NCBI GenBank assembly: GCA_009692615.1
Contig: SHYW01000049.1
Coordinates: forward strand, 1 to 34,640
Length of the DNA: 34,640 nucleotides
Source of the DNA: Deltaproteobacteria bacterium
GTDB lineage: Bacteria > Desulfobacterota > Binatia > UBA9968
Direction: 5' to 3'
The notes below the pieces were generated by a model, which saw only the letters and a list, made by a program, of their open reading frames with translations, ran no database searches and was not told where the DNA came from. Positions 1 through 8,543 of this stretch are shown in pieces. The stretch's first letter is position 1. Every line of letters starts with the position of its first letter. The position numbers were made by a program, and so were the translations under genes.

Positions 1-135
1 CGACGCACACACTTGGCCTATATCGAACCAACTCCAACAAGGTGGGGTTCCGCTATGGCCAGGTTTCTAACTTACGACCTCAACCCAACGCACTACCCTG
101 ACATAATCGCGTTGCTGTTAACATGACATATTGAC
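1..135. mobile_element. End of an insertion sequence (terminal repeat plus possible transposase tail)
   Basis: Bases 95-133, read on the minus strand, contain ATTATGTCAGGGT, then GCAACG, GTTAAC and a second TATGTCA. The same string in the same order occurs at 34509-34548, just before a transposase start, so this looks like the opposite terminal repeat of a similar IS. On the plus strand a frame open from base 3 runs to a TGA at 99-101 inside the repeat. It could be the last 32 codons of a transposase, but I do not recognise its sequence. The minus strand has no obvious transposase start, which favours this being the right end. The exact outer boundary and any target-site duplication cannot be placed from one copy. 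Confidence 0.5.
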
Positions 136-242
136 GTTGCCACGACAGAGAATTGTCGCGTGGCCGCGCCAATCGCACAGCGGAAAAAGTTCCCGCTATT
201 CCGAGCACGAAATATAAATGTTAGTAATGGGCCGCTAACATT

Positions 243-1941
243 GTGGCAATTCCGAACGCATTCTCGTTCAAAGAATTTCTCTTTGGCAAGGCCAAAGATC
301 CTCTCGACCCCAAAGTCTTTCACCAGATCTCTTTGGTCGCGTTCTTGCCTGGGTCGGTCTAGGCGCCGACGGCTTGAGTTCCTCGGCCTATGGTCCCGAA
401 GAAGCATACCTCGCCCTCGGCCAACATTTCTATCTCGCTCTACCGCTGGCGCTGCTGACCTTGATCACGGTGTTCGTGATCTCGGCGAGCTATTCGCAGA
501 TCATCTAATTGTTCCCCACCGGCGGCGGCGGTTATTTGGTGGCGACCAAACTGTTGGGCTCCAAAGCGGGCTTGGTTTCCGGTTCGGCGCTGGTGGTCGA
601 TTACATGCTGACCATCACCATCTCCATCGCCAGCAGCGCCGATGCCTTGTTCAGTTTTCTGCCGCCATCCTTCATTCATTATAAACTCATCACCGAAGTA
701 CTGCTGATCTTCGGCCTGATTCTGCTCAATCTGCGCGGCGTCAAGGAATCGGTGGTTTTCATGCTGCCGATCTTCTTGCTGTTCATCGTCATGCATCTGA
801 TCGCGATTACTCCCGGCGTGGTGCCCCATAGCCCGGCAAGACTTTGAACGCCAGCCTGTTCACCGGTATCTTTGGCGGCTTCTTCGGCGCCGATTCGTCG
901 GTAACCTCAGTGTTGGTCATCGTCATCTTGATCGCCGAAGCGACGCTGCTGATCGTCGCCGCCCAAGCCGGCTTTCTCGACGGCCCGCGGGTGCTCTCGA
1001 ACATGTCCCTCGATTCCTGGGTGCCGCACCGGCTATCGCACTTGAGCGACCAATTGGTCACCCGCAACGGCGTCTGGTTCATGGGCTTGGCGTCGCTGGG
1101 TTTTTTGCTTTACAGCGAAGGCGAAGTGAAATTGCTGGTGGTCATGTACAGCATCAACGTCTTTCTCACCTTCACGCTTTCCCAGCTCGGCATGTGCCGC
1201 CATTGGTGGGAAGTGCGCCATTCGGACCCAGTGTGGGTGCGCAAGCTTTGTGTCAACGGCGTCGGCCTGCTGTTGACCGGCATGATTCTCTGCGTCACGG
1301 TGATCACCAAGTTCACCGACGGCGGTTGGGTGACCTTAGTCTTCGTCCTCGGCTGCCAGTATGTCCGCTCGCACTACGATCGCGTCAGCGTCGCCTTGAA
1401 AAGTCTCGACGACACGCTGCTGACGATTCCATTTCAACCCGACCTCACCACACCTGTGCCGACAAAGACCGACAACGGCCCCACCGCCGTGCTCATCGTG
1501 CGCGATTTCGACGGCATCTCGGTACATACACTGTTGAACATTCAAAGGCTGTTTCCCAATCATTTTAAAAATATTGCTTTTCTCTCACTCGGCGTCATCG
1601 ACACCGGTCAATTCGAGGGCCATCAAGAAATCGATCGCTTGCGCCGTAAGACCGAAGAGAACCTGCGCAGCTTCGTCGAATACGCCGTTTGCCTCGGTTG
1701 GTACGCCGAGTACCGTTACGAACTCGGCGTCGATTTGATCGCCGAGCTGGAAATCCTTTGTGCGGCGGTCAGCAAAGAATTTCCGCGCACGGTATTTTTC
1801 AGCGGCAAACTGGTTTTCCAACAGGAAAATGTCTTCACCCGCCTGTTGCACAACCACACGCCGTTCACTTTGCAGCAGCGGCTTCAGTTCGCCGGCCGCG
1901 ACATGATGATTTTACCGATCCGGGTTTTCGCCGAGGGCTGA
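243..1941 (+). pseudogene. Decayed APC-family (amino acid/K+-type) permease
   Basis: Reading through three frames gives most of an APC-superfamily permease with a cytosolic C-terminal domain. Recognisable pieces are FKEFLFGKAKDPLDP, GADGLSSSAYGPEEAYLALG, SYSQII, FPTGGGGYLVATKLLG, ALLIVAAQAGFLDGPRVLSNM and YSINVFLTFTLSQLGM. Three lesions are visible. A one-base loss near 346-348 shifts the frame before WVGLGADG. A TAA at 506-508 stands where the family normally has Glu (SYSQIIE). Around 835-850 the frame changes again and roughly 120 residues covering several central membrane helices are missing. The last frame (844-1941) could still make a 365-residue C-terminal fragment. The GTG at 243 is the best in-frame start, but its ribosome site is poor. 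Intact relatives are around 600 residues or more. Loss of function is likely. Confidence 0.85.
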
Positions 1942-2077
1942 TTCTCGCGCCGTCCGGCGATTATCGAACCGGCGTCGATGACGCGAGTTCGATGATCGAA
2001 CTTTACGTCGCCGCAACTAAGACTCATTGGCAACCCGCGCTCTTGCATGGCGAAAAGTTTGCGCGTGCGTTCTTGCC

Positions 2078-2106
2078 TTGACAGCCCAGGGTGAACTTGT
2101 TAAATA
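2078..2106 (+). promoter_or_regulatory. Sigma70-type promoter for the HTH gene
   Basis: A perfect TTGACA (-35) at 2078-2083 is followed after 17 bases by TAAATA (-10) at 2101-2106. It lies 45 bases before the GTG at 2151. The near-consensus spacing makes it the most convincing promoter on the left side of the window. Confidence 0.6.
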
Positions 2107-2150
2107 GGACAAACTTTTTCACCTACAGGTTTGGTTCAGGGGGAAGCATC

Positions 2151-2345
2151 GTGATAGAACGGGATGAAGAATTGCTCAACAGCAAACAAGTCGCGATGAT
2201 CTTGGACATGAGCCCGGATACGGTGAACGAATTCGCCCGCAAGAACATCTTGCCCGCCTTCAAGAAAGGCAAACAATGGAGATTTCGCAAGCGCGACATC
2301 TCAGTTTTCTACAAGAAGCAGCCCAAGGACATCCGCGACACTTAG
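2151..2345 (+). CDS. Small excisionase-family / MerR-like helix-turn-helix protein
   Basis: A 64-residue protein carrying a winged-helix HTH of the type annotated as a DNA-binding domain, excisionase family (HTH_17). The pattern is LLNSKQVAMILDMSPDTVNEFARKNILPAFKKG followed by WRFRKRDISVF, which are the recognition helix and wing with the typical final Trp-Arg-Phe. I chose the GTG at 2151 because GGGGGA lies six to seven bases upstream. An ATG at 2091 is in frame but would precede the plausible transcript start. It ends 28 bases before the methyltransferase gene, so the two may be co-transcribed from the promoter at 2078-2106. Such proteins act either as phage or transposon directionality factors or as small host regulators; nothing nearby fixes the target. 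Confidence 0.75.
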   Translation: MIERDEELLNSKQVAMILDMSPDTVNEFARKNILPAFKKGKQWRFRKRDISVFYKKQPKDIRDT

Positions 2346-2373
2346 CGACCCAGTACCCGCGACTTAGGAAGCA

Positions 2374-3024
2374 ATGGCTGACATCGAGGCACACGAGAGC
2401 AAGCTCTATTCCGAATTTGCCCCCATTTACGATCGCGTATTCGGCAAACTTTTTTACAATCGCATCGAACGCGTCATCGATGATCTCGACATTCCCATCG
2501 GCGCCAAGGTTCTCGAAGTCGGCGCCGGTACCGGCACTTCATTTCCGGCCTATCCCACTCACTGCAACGTCACTGGTGTGGACTTAGCGCCGGACATGTT
2601 GGCCCGAGCGCGGCAAAAGATTGAAGACCATGGCTGGAGTCATCTCCGCGTCATGGAGATGAACGCTCTTGAGTTGGAATTTCCCGACAACAGCTTCGAC
2701 TATGTCATGGCTTTCCACGTCGTCACCGTCGTGCCCGACCCGGTGCGCATGATCAAGGAAGCCAAACGGGTGTGCAAACCGAGCGGCAAGATCGTCATCG
2801 TCAACCATTTTACCAGCGACGTGCCGGTGCTCGGCACTTTGACCCGAGCGATGGATCCGCTGACCCGCTTGCTCGGCTGGCGCACCGATCTCCAGTTGAA
2901 ACCGTTCATCGAAAGCGCCGACCTCACCATCGAGAAGGTTTATAAACTCAGCAAGTCTTCTCTCTACACCGTGGTTCTGGGCCGCAAAGGCAGCAACGGC
3001 CACGTCACCATGCACGAACTCTAG
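2374..3024 (+). CDS. Class I SAM-dependent methyltransferase, PmtA-like
   Basis: A 216-residue Rossmann-fold methyltransferase. Motif I is VLEVGAGTGTSFPAYP (about residues 46-61) and the acidic ribose-binding residue is in VTGVDLAPDML. Motif II/III is FDYVMAFHVVTVVPDP, and the post-motif segment is AKRVCKPSGKIVIVNHF. The overall pattern, with an N-terminal YSEFAPIYDRVFG and the C-terminal DLTIEKVYKLSKSSLYTVVLGRK, resembles Rhodobacter-type phosphatidylethanolamine N-methyltransferases (PmtA), which make phosphatidylcholine. Substrate cannot be proved from sequence; a ubiquinone-type or other small-molecule methylase is the alternative. No signal peptide or membrane helix is seen, consistent with a soluble enzyme acting at the membrane surface. 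It starts 28 bases after the HTH gene. Confidence 0.7.
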   Translation: MADIEAHESKLYSEFAPIYDRVFGKLFYNRIERVIDDLDIPIGAKVLEVGAGTGTSFPAYPTHCNVTGVDLAPDMLARARQKIEDHGWSHLRVMEMNALELEFPDNSFDYVMAFHVVTVVPDPVRMIKEAKRVCKPSGKIVIVNHFTSDVPVLGTLTRAMDPLTRLLGWRTDLQLKPFIESADLTIEKVYKLSKSSLYTVVLGRKGSNGHVTMHEL

Positions 3025-3042
3025 CGTTCACAAGACTTCGCC

Positions 3043-3062
3043 GCGCGTTGATGCCAACGCGC
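3043..3062 (+). terminator. Stem-loop after the methyltransferase gene
   Basis: GCGCGTTG at 3043-3050 pairs perfectly with CAACGCGC at 3055-3062 around a four-base loop, 19 bases past the methyltransferase stop. No T-run follows, so it is at most a weak or factor-assisted terminator. The rest of 3063-3206 holds nothing I recognise. Confidence 0.3.
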
Positions 3063-3206
3063 AACCGGTCGATCACAGAAAATTTTAGGATGGGTAACGG
3101 GCCAAGTGCGGGGAGCCGCCTAGGTCACAGCGGCATTGGATCGCGAACGTTAACTCGCCATCGTGGATTGATGTGAAATCGCGGAACGGAAACACCGGAC
3201 AAAAAT

Positions 3207-3401
3207 TTAGCGCGGCAGATCTTTGGGGTCCTTCTTAGCATCTTTGGCAGGTTCGTCGTCGCCACTCTCGGTAACGCCCTTTTTGAAATCGCGGATCGCC
3301 TTGCCGAGGCCGCTGCCGATTTGCGGCAACTTGCTCGGTCCGAAGATCACCAACGCGATCACTAAAATTACCATCAGTTCTGGTACGCCAAGTCCAAACA
3401 T
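3207..3401 (-). CDS. tatA: Sec-independent protein translocase subunit TatA/E
   Basis: A 64-residue TatA/E-family protein, the pore-forming subunit that moves folded twin-arginine substrates across the inner membrane. It has the full family layout. A short periplasmic N-terminus with Glu (GVPELM) is followed by one membrane helix at about residues 8-21 and the hinge FGPSKLPQIG. Then comes an amphipathic helix (LGKAIRDFKKGV) and a charged, disordered tail rich in Lys and Asp. It begins 11 bases after the stop of the HtrA gene on the same strand, so the two are likely co-transcribed. No tatB or tatC is in the window; many bacteria encode tatC elsewhere with a stand-alone tatA. Confidence 0.93.
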   Translation of the reverse strand: MFGLGVPELMVILVIALVIFGPSKLPQIGSGLGKAIRDFKKGVTESGDDEPAKDAKKDPKDLPR

Positions 3402-3412
3402 GATTCCTCCAA

Positions 3413-4855
3413 CTAACTCTTACGCTTCACGGCGAAGAATACCGCGTTATCGCCCCGCTGCACAAGGAGCAGGATGCGATCGCCGCGCCGCCCTTGGCGC
3501 GTCGCCCGTTCGAATTCCTTAACGTTGGTCACGGCACGCTGGTTTACCTCGCGAATCACGTCGGCCGGTTCGATGCCGACGAGATCGGCAGGACTGCCTG
3601 GTTGAACTTCAACCACTAGCAATCCTCTAGCGGAATTGAGTCCCAAGCGGCGCGCCGCTTCCGGCGTGATGCGCTGCACGCGCAGGCCGAGGTCGGGATC
3701 GCGCGCTTCGGTGGGCTGATTGGCCTCGCTATCTTCATTGAGTTCGCCGATGCGCACGCCGACGCTGGTTTCCTTTTTGTCGCGAAAATATTTTAACGCC
3801 ACTTTCTGGCCCGGCGCGATATCGGCGATGACGCCGGGAAACTCATGGCTCTTGGGCACCGGCTTGCCGTTGAACTCGACGATAATATCGTTGACCTTGA
3901 TGCCCGCCTCGGCGGCCGGACTCTTGTCGGCGACTTCGGTGACCAACACGGTATCGTTGGGATTGCGCACCATGCCCACTGACGAAGCCAAGATCGCGCT
4001 GACATCTTGGGCGCGCACCCCCAGCCAACCGCGAATCACTCGGCCGTTCTTACGCAATTGCTCGGCAACCTTCTTCGCCAGATCCACGGGAATGGCGAAG
4101 CCGATGCCGACATTGCCGCCCGACTGACTAAAAATCGCGCTGTTGACGCCGATCACTTCGCCGTCGGCGTTGATCAGCGGTCCACCGCTGTTGCCGGGAT
4201 TGATCGACGCGTCGGTCTGAATGAAATTATCGTAGGGCCCGGCGCCGATAACCCGCCCCTTGGCGCTGACGATGCCGGCGGTGACGGTGTGTTCGAGACC
4301 GAAGGGGTTGCCGATCGCAATCACCCAGTCGCCGACATCGAGCTGGCTCGAACTACCGAGCTTGGCGAAGGGCAGATTGCCGCCCGAGCGACGGATCTTG
4401 ATCAACGCCAAATCGGTGCGGTCATCCTTGCCGAGCAAGCGCGCTTCATATTCAGTTTGATCGGCGAGTTTTACTTTGATGGTGTCGGCGTTGCGCACGA
4501 CGTGATAATTAGTGAGAATCTCACCGTCCTTGCTGATCAGAATGCCCGAACCCAAACTGCGTTGGCTGTTTTCTTTGGGCGGCGTTTCGCCGAAGAAGCG
4601 GTTGAAAAAATCTTCGATGGGATCGTTGGAACCGGAGCGCGCCGAGCGTTGCGACAGGGTAGAAATGTTGACCACCACAGGCATGGTTTTTTTCGCAATG
4701 GCGGCAAACGACAGCGGCCGGCCGCTACCGTCCAGGGCGCCCAAGCCGGCGGCCTCGAGCGGCGCGGCGCACGCCGTCGCGAGCAGCAACCAAAAGGAGA
4801 TACCAGCCCAGGCAACGGCGCGCCCGCGTCGATCTGCTCGCTTGCGATCCATCAT
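3413..4855 (-). CDS. degP: HtrA/DegP-type periplasmic serine protease with two PDZ domains
   Basis: A trypsin-like protease of the DegP/DegQ/MucD group that degrades or refolds damaged envelope proteins. From the ATG at 4855 it is 480 residues. An N-terminal hydrophobic segment (WAGISFWLLLATACA) is a signal peptide or, through ATAC, a possible lipoprotein signal. The catalytic triad is visible as His in LTNYHVV, Asp in DRTDLALIKI and Ser in GNSGGPL (about residues 118, 148 and 223). The first PDZ domain starts near GWLGVRAQDV and the second near LGLRVQRITPEAA. Their carboxylate-binding ends contain the SPAAEAGI and SPADLVGI motifs. I prefer the ATG pair at 4855/4852, preceded by GAGAGA, to an upstream TTG at 4900. 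It is followed closely by tatA. Confidence 0.93.
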   Translation of the reverse strand: MMDRKRADRRGRAVAWAGISFWLLLATACAAPLEAAGLGALDGSGRPLSFAAIAKKTMPVVVNISTLSQRSARSGSNDPIEDFFNRFFGETPPKENSQRSLGSGILISKDGEILTNYHVVRNADTIKVKLADQTEYEARLLGKDDRTDLALIKIRRSGGNLPFAKLGSSSQLDVGDWVIAIGNPFGLEHTVTAGIVSAKGRVIGAGPYDNFIQTDASINPGNSGGPLINADGEVIGVNSAIFSQSGGNVGIGFAIPVDLAKKVAEQLRKNGRVIRGWLGVRAQDVSAILASSVGMVRNPNDTVLVTEVADKSPAAEAGIKVNDIIVEFNGKPVPKSHEFPGVIADIAPGQKVALKYFRDKKETSVGVRIGELNEDSEANQPTEARDPDLGLRVQRITPEAARRLGLNSARGLLVVEVQPGSPADLVGIEPADVIREVNQRAVTNVKEFERATRQGRRGDRILLLVQRGDNAVFFAVKRKS

Positions 4856-4952
4856 TGCTTCTCTCGAACTAGCGATTGTGCCACCTCCACAGACTAGCAA
4901 ATTTCCCTAGTGGATTTAAAGGTGCGCCCAAAGCGCGGGCGAACGCCAAGAT

Positions 4953-5927
4953 TTAGCTCGCCTTTTGTACCGCCGCTCTGGCCGGCCGCGCCGACCTTTG
5001 CAGCAGGAACAGCACGCCGCCGATCAAACTGTCGAGCACGACGATGAGAAAGAGCAGCAGACCGAAGGCGATGCTTTGTTCGGTGCCGATGCCGATCACC
5101 GCGAGCAAATATATGTAGCCGCCTTCGCGCAGGCCGAGGCCGTTGAGGCTGACGGGAATCGCCGAAAAAGTTCCGACCAACGGATAGACGATGATGCAAA
5201 AAGAAAACGGCAGGTCGAGACCGAGCGCCAACGCCATGATGAAATGCATCCACGATTGAATCAGGTGCACCAGCACCGACAGAGCGCTGGCCGCCGCCGG
5301 CGCGCGCCAGTCGGTGCGATAGCTACGCAGCGCCAGGCGAATTTTCACCACCAGCGGATGGCTACCCTCGGGCAACAGCTGGCGCAGCACTGGAATGAGC
5401 AACACGGCGGCGACAAACCCGCCGGCCATAATCAACGTGATCAAGCGCGCCGTCGACGGCACCGGGTAGTCGGGAAACAGCAACAAGCCCGCGGCGCCAA
5501 GCCAAACCAAGACGATCATGCCGATGGCGCGATCCATCAGCACCGACATCGCCGCGCGAGTCGTGGTCACCGCCCGCCCATGGGCGTGGGCTTCCTCGTC
5601 GCGCACTAGATAAAAAACTCGGCTGACATCGCCGCCCACCGTGCCCGGCGCGAATAAGTTGAAGAACATGCCGATCAGATAGTAGTTGACGAGATTTTTG
5701 AACGGCGTCGCGATGCCGAGCGGCCGCGCCAACACCGTCCAACGCACCGCGCTGATCAGTTGGGCGAAGAGATAAACCACCAAGGCCAAGGCGATCCAGG
5801 AATAGTTCGCCGAGGCCAAAGTATGAATGAATCGCTCGGGATGAACCCGGGAGAAAAAATAGGCGAGCAAGCCGCCGCTGACCAGCAACTTGATCGAGAG
5901 CACGATGAGGGGCTTGGCCTGCTTCAT
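4953..5927 (-). CDS. UPF0104 / lysylphosphatidylglycerol synthase-like integral membrane protein
   Basis: A 324-residue polytopic membrane protein of the YbhN/UPF0104 family (transmembrane part of the aminoacyl-phosphatidylglycerol synthase/flippase fold). About eight hydrophobic helices can be seen, starting with LIVLSIKLLVSGGLLAYFF. Family hallmarks are NYYLIGMFFNLFAPGTVGGD (about residues 80-99), the DR in SVLMDRAIG, and NGLGLREGGY near residue 262. The catalytic lysyltransferase domain of MprF is absent, so it is more likely a lipid or isoprenoid-carrier flippase-like protein than a synthase. Its start overlaps the purN stop by four bases, so it is translationally coupled to the purine genes; the reason for that coupling is not evident. 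Confidence 0.8.
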   Translation of the reverse strand: MKQAKPLIVLSIKLLVSGGLLAYFFSRVHPERFIHTLASANYSWIALALVVYLFAQLISAVRWTVLARPLGIATPFKNLVNYYLIGMFFNLFAPGTVGGDVSRVFYLVRDEEAHAHGRAVTTTRAAMSVLMDRAIGMIVLVWLGAAGLLLFPDYPVPSTARLITLIMAGGFVAAVLLIPVLRQLLPEGSHPLVVKIRLALRSYRTDWRAPAAASALSVLVHLIQSWMHFIMALALGLDLPFSFCIIVYPLVGTFSAIPVSLNGLGLREGGYIYLLAVIGIGTEQSIAFGLLLFLIVVLDSLIGGVLFLLQRSARPARAAVQKAS

Positions 5928-6583
5928 CCGGCCAACGGCGGTTGGACAAGAACCTGCTCGTCCCTGGCGAGACCGTCGACCACTACCTTGCGGCCGACGA
6001 CATGCAAACGATTTTCGGCGTAGAGCTGAATCGCCCGCGGGTAGATCCGATGTTCCTGTTTGAGAATGCGCGCCGCCAAGCTTTCTTCACTATCGTCGGC
6101 GAACACCGGCACGACGGCTTGGATAATGATCGGCCCCTCGTCGCACTCTTCGTTGACGAAATGGACCGTGCAACCGGCGAAGCGCACGCCATGCTCGACG
6201 GCTTTCTTCTGCACATGCAGACCGGGAAAGGACGGCAGCAACGCGGGATGAATGTTCATGATCCGGTTGGAATAAGCTTTGATAAAAACCGGCGAGAGCA
6301 AGCGCATGAAGCCGGCGAGCACGACCAACTCCACGCCGCGCCCATGCAATAAATCCACCACCGCTTGATCGTAGGCTTCGCGACTCGCATAACTCTTGTG
6401 ATCGAGCACTTCGGTTGGAAGGTTATGTTGCCGCGCGCGAGTCAAGCCGAAGGCGTCGGCTTTGTTGCTCAAGACTAATTCAATCTTGGCGTCAAGTTTT
6501 CCCGCTCCGATGGCATCGATGATCGATTGCAGATTGGTGCCGCCGCCGGAAATCAAAACGCCGAGAGAAACTTGCCTGGCCAT
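5924..6583 (-). CDS. purN: Phosphoribosylglycinamide formyltransferase
   Basis: The 10-formyl-THF-dependent GAR transformylase, third step of de novo purine synthesis. It is 219 residues, the normal length. The phosphate-binding loop is SGGGTNLQSII (about 12-22). The catalytic Asn, His and Asp appear as N110 and H112 in NIHPALLPSFPG and D148 in VNEECDEGPIII. The folate loop ALLPSFPGLHVQKKAVEHG is intact. It lies eight bases after purM and overlaps the following membrane-protein gene by four bases, so purM, purN and that gene form one transcription unit. Confidence 0.95.
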   Translation of the reverse strand: MARQVSLGVLISGGGTNLQSIIDAIGAGKLDAKIELVLSNKADAFGLTRARQHNLPTEVLDHKSYASREAYDQAVVDLLHGRGVELVVLAGFMRLLSPVFIKAYSNRIMNIHPALLPSFPGLHVQKKAVEHGVRFAGCTVHFVNEECDEGPIIIQAVVPVFADDSEESLAARILKQEHRIYPRAIQLYAENRLHVVGRKVVVDGLARDEQVLVQPPLAG

Positions 6584-6591
6584 GAGTAATC

Positions 6592-7635
6592 CTACGAGCG
6601 GAGAATCGCGCCGCGCGCGCCGTTTTGAATGGCGCCGACGATGTAGGCTTTTTCGCCCATCGCCTTGAGCGCGGAAATAATACCATCGGCCTGGCGCTTG
6701 CCGACGACGAGAATCATGCCGAGACCGTTGTTGAAGGTAGCGTCCATTTCACTCTGCGCCACCCTGCCGATCTTTTGAATCAACGAAAAAATCACCGGCG
6801 CCGGCCAGCTCTTTCTCTCGATAACCGCGCGTCGTCCAGCCGGCAAGACCCGCGGCAAATTGCCGGTAATGCCGCCGCCGGTAATATGCGCCGCGCCTTT
6901 GATCGAAAACTCACCAAATAGCTTGCGCGTGATCTTGGCATAAATGCGCGTCGGTTCGAGCAGCTCGGCGCCAAGCGAACGGCCGAGCTCGGCAATCCGC
7001 TGCGCCAACTTCAAGCGGCCGCGCTCCAACAAAACTTTGCGCGCTAGGGAATAGCCGTTGCTATGCAGCCCGCTGGAAGGAATTCCGATCAAGACATCGC
7101 CGGCAACAATCGCCGCGGGATCGATAATTTTATTTTTTTCCAAAACCCCGACCACGAAGCCGGCGAGATCGTACTCTCCCTTGGAAAAATCGCCGGGATG
7201 CTCGGCGGTCTCGCCGCCGATCAAAGCGCAGCCAGCTTGCAGACAGCCAGCGGCGATACCGCGCACCACCGCCTCGGTGATCTTCACGTCAAGCTTGCCG
7301 CAGACAAAGTAGTCGAGAAAAAACAGCGGCGCGGCGCCTTGAGTAAGAATGTCGTTGACGCCCATGGCGACCAGATCGATGCCGATGGTGTCGTGAATGC
7401 CGGTTTTAAAAGCGATCTTTAATTTCGTGCCGACGCCATCGGTGGAGGTGACCAGCACCGGCGCGCGATAGCCGCGCGATTTGAGATCGAACAGCGCGCT
7501 AAAGCCGCCGACGCCGGCGAGTACGCCGGGAACTTTGGTTCTTTTCGCGATCGGGCCGATGCGGCGCACCAGTTCGTCACCGGTTTCGATGCTGACGCCG
7601 GCCTTAGCGTAGGTGAGTCGTGCTGGTTTTGTCAT
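6592..7635 (-). CDS. purM: Phosphoribosylformylglycinamidine cyclo-ligase
   Basis: AIR synthetase, the ATP-dependent ring closure giving aminoimidazole ribotide. It is 347 residues, the usual size. Seen are YAKAGVSIETGD at the start, DGVGTK (about 66-71), GIDLVAMGVNDI, the signature GGETAEHPG (140-148; Met is usual where His stands here), and GGGITGNLPRVLP in the C-terminal half. The M-to-H change is at a non-catalytic position and is probably tolerated. It is the first gene of the purM-purN-UPF0104 unit. A candidate promoter and a palindromic repeat occupy the 79-base gap behind the ABC genes. Confidence 0.96.
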   Translation of the reverse strand: MTKPARLTYAKAGVSIETGDELVRRIGPIAKRTKVPGVLAGVGGFSALFDLKSRGYRAPVLVTSTDGVGTKLKIAFKTGIHDTIGIDLVAMGVNDILTQGAAPLFFLDYFVCGKLDVKITEAVVRGIAAGCLQAGCALIGGETAEHPGDFSKGEYDLAGFVVGVLEKNKIIDPAAIVAGDVLIGIPSSGLHSNGYSLARKVLLERGRLKLAQRIAELGRSLGAELLEPTRIYAKITRKLFGEFSIKGAAHITGGGITGNLPRVLPAGRRAVIERKSWPAPVIFSLIQKIGRVAQSEMDATFNNGLGMILVVGKRQADGIISALKAMGEKAYIVGAIQNGARGAILRS

Positions 7636-7657
7636 TTAGATATTATTTTCGAGACGT

Positions 7658-7682
7658 AGAGGCGGGTCGCGACCCGCCCTCT
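7658..7682. repeat. Palindromic repeat GGCGGGTCGCGACCCGCC
   Basis: GGCGGGTC GC GACCCGCC is a perfect palindrome at 7661-7678, extended by AGA/TCT with one bulged base. Together with the similarly built element at 21136-21155 it resembles the short dispersed hairpins (GTAGGGGCG...-type) found in many environmental genomes. It lies between the ABC ATPase stop and purM. On the minus strand it could act as a terminator for the ABC genes, but no clear T-run follows it. Confidence 0.6.
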
Positions 7683-7683
7683 G

Positions 7684-7712
7684 ACTATAATAATAGCGCA
7701 CCGTTGCGCCAA
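7684..7712 (-). promoter_or_regulatory. Candidate promoter for purM
   Basis: On the minus strand TTGGCG (7712-7707) is followed after 17 bases by TATAGT (7689-7684). It would start transcription just before the palindrome at 7658-7682, putting that hairpin in the purM leader. It overlaps only the start of the gap, so purM may alternatively be read from the ABC operon. Confidence 0.35.
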
Positions 7713-7714
7713 TT

Positions 7715-8521
7715 TCACGTCGTCGAGCCGAAAGTAGATTTATTTGTCGAGCCCGGCGCGCCGCCGGCGCCGGCTAACATCGAACGGATCTTCAGCGTGT
7801 ATTCGCCGAATCTCGGCGTGCTCATCATTTCCATGGTTCTGGGCCGGGGCAAATCGATGGCCATTTTTTCGATCAGCCGGCCCGGACGCGCCGACATGAC
7901 GAACACCCGGTCGGAAAGAAACACCGCCTCTTGAATGCTATGAGTGACGAACAGCACGGTCTTCTTGCGCTCTTCCCAGATGCGCATCAATTCGATGTCG
8001 AGATCGTCTCTGGTCATGGCGTCCAACGCGCCAAAGGGTTCGTCCATCAGGAGCAATTGCGGATCGGTGACCAGGGCGCGGCACAACGACGCGCGCTGCT
8101 GCATGCCGCCGGAGAGCTCATGAGGAAACATTTCTTCGAAGCCGTCGAGACCGACCAACTTGATCAGCGCCCGCGCTTTGTCCGTATAGCTGGCGACGTC
8201 GAGTTTGGCGAATTCCACCGGCAGTAAAATATTACCGAGCACCGAGCGCCACTTGAGCAGCACCGGCGCTTGAAACACCATGCCGACGTTCTCCAATGGA
8301 CCGTTGACGCGTTGCCCGTTGACCGAGGCGTTGCCCGAGGAAAGCGGCAGCAGGCCGGAGATAATTTTTAGCAGCGTGCTCTTGCCGCAGCCGCTGGGAC
8401 CGACGATGGAAACGAAATCGCCGGTTTGAATTTCGAAGGAAACCCGCTCCAAGGCGGTGATAGTACGCGCGCCGCCAGTAAAAACTCGCGAGACTTCTTC
8501 GACGGCGATCAGCGGCAGCAC
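7715..8521 (-). CDS. ABC transporter ATP-binding protein (nitrate/sulfonate/taurine type)
   Basis: A 268-residue ATPase subunit of an importer of the SsuB/TauB/NrtD group. Walker A is GPSGCGKST (41-49), the Q-loop Gln is in VFQAP (Q84), the ABC signature is LSGGMQQR (136-143), Walker B is LLLMDEP (156-162) and the switch His is in FVTHS (H194). The AMTRDDLDIELMRIWEE helix after the D-loop is typical of this subgroup. It is the last gene of the set permease, binding protein, ATPase, 22 bases after the binding-protein gene. It would power uptake at the inner membrane. Substrate is not determined by the ATPase; sulfonates, nitrate, pyrimidine precursors or aromatic acids are all known for relatives. 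Confidence 0.9.
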   Translation of the reverse strand: MLPLIAVEEVSRVFTGGARTITALERVSFEIQTGDFVSIVGPSGCGKSTLLKIISGLLPLSSGNASVNGQRVNGPLENVGMVFQAPVLLKWRSVLGNILLPVEFAKLDVASYTDKARALIKLVGLDGFEEMFPHELSGGMQQRASLCRALVTDPQLLLMDEPFGALDAMTRDDLDIELMRIWEERKKTVLFVTHSIQEAVFLSDRVFVMSARPGRLIEKMAIDLPRPRTMEMMSTPRFGEYTLKIRSMLAGAGGAPGSTNKSTFGSTT

Positions 8522-8543
8522 GGCGTGTAACGATCCAGAAAGT

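Noticed and set aside
4800-4855. Twin-arginine signal on the HtrA protease because tatA is adjacent
   Set aside because: DRRGRAVAW lacks the consensus residues after RR; a Sec or lipoprotein signal is more likely.
4007-4897. 296-codon plus-strand frame opposite the HtrA gene
   Set aside because: Antisense shadow of a conserved protease; no recognisable domain.
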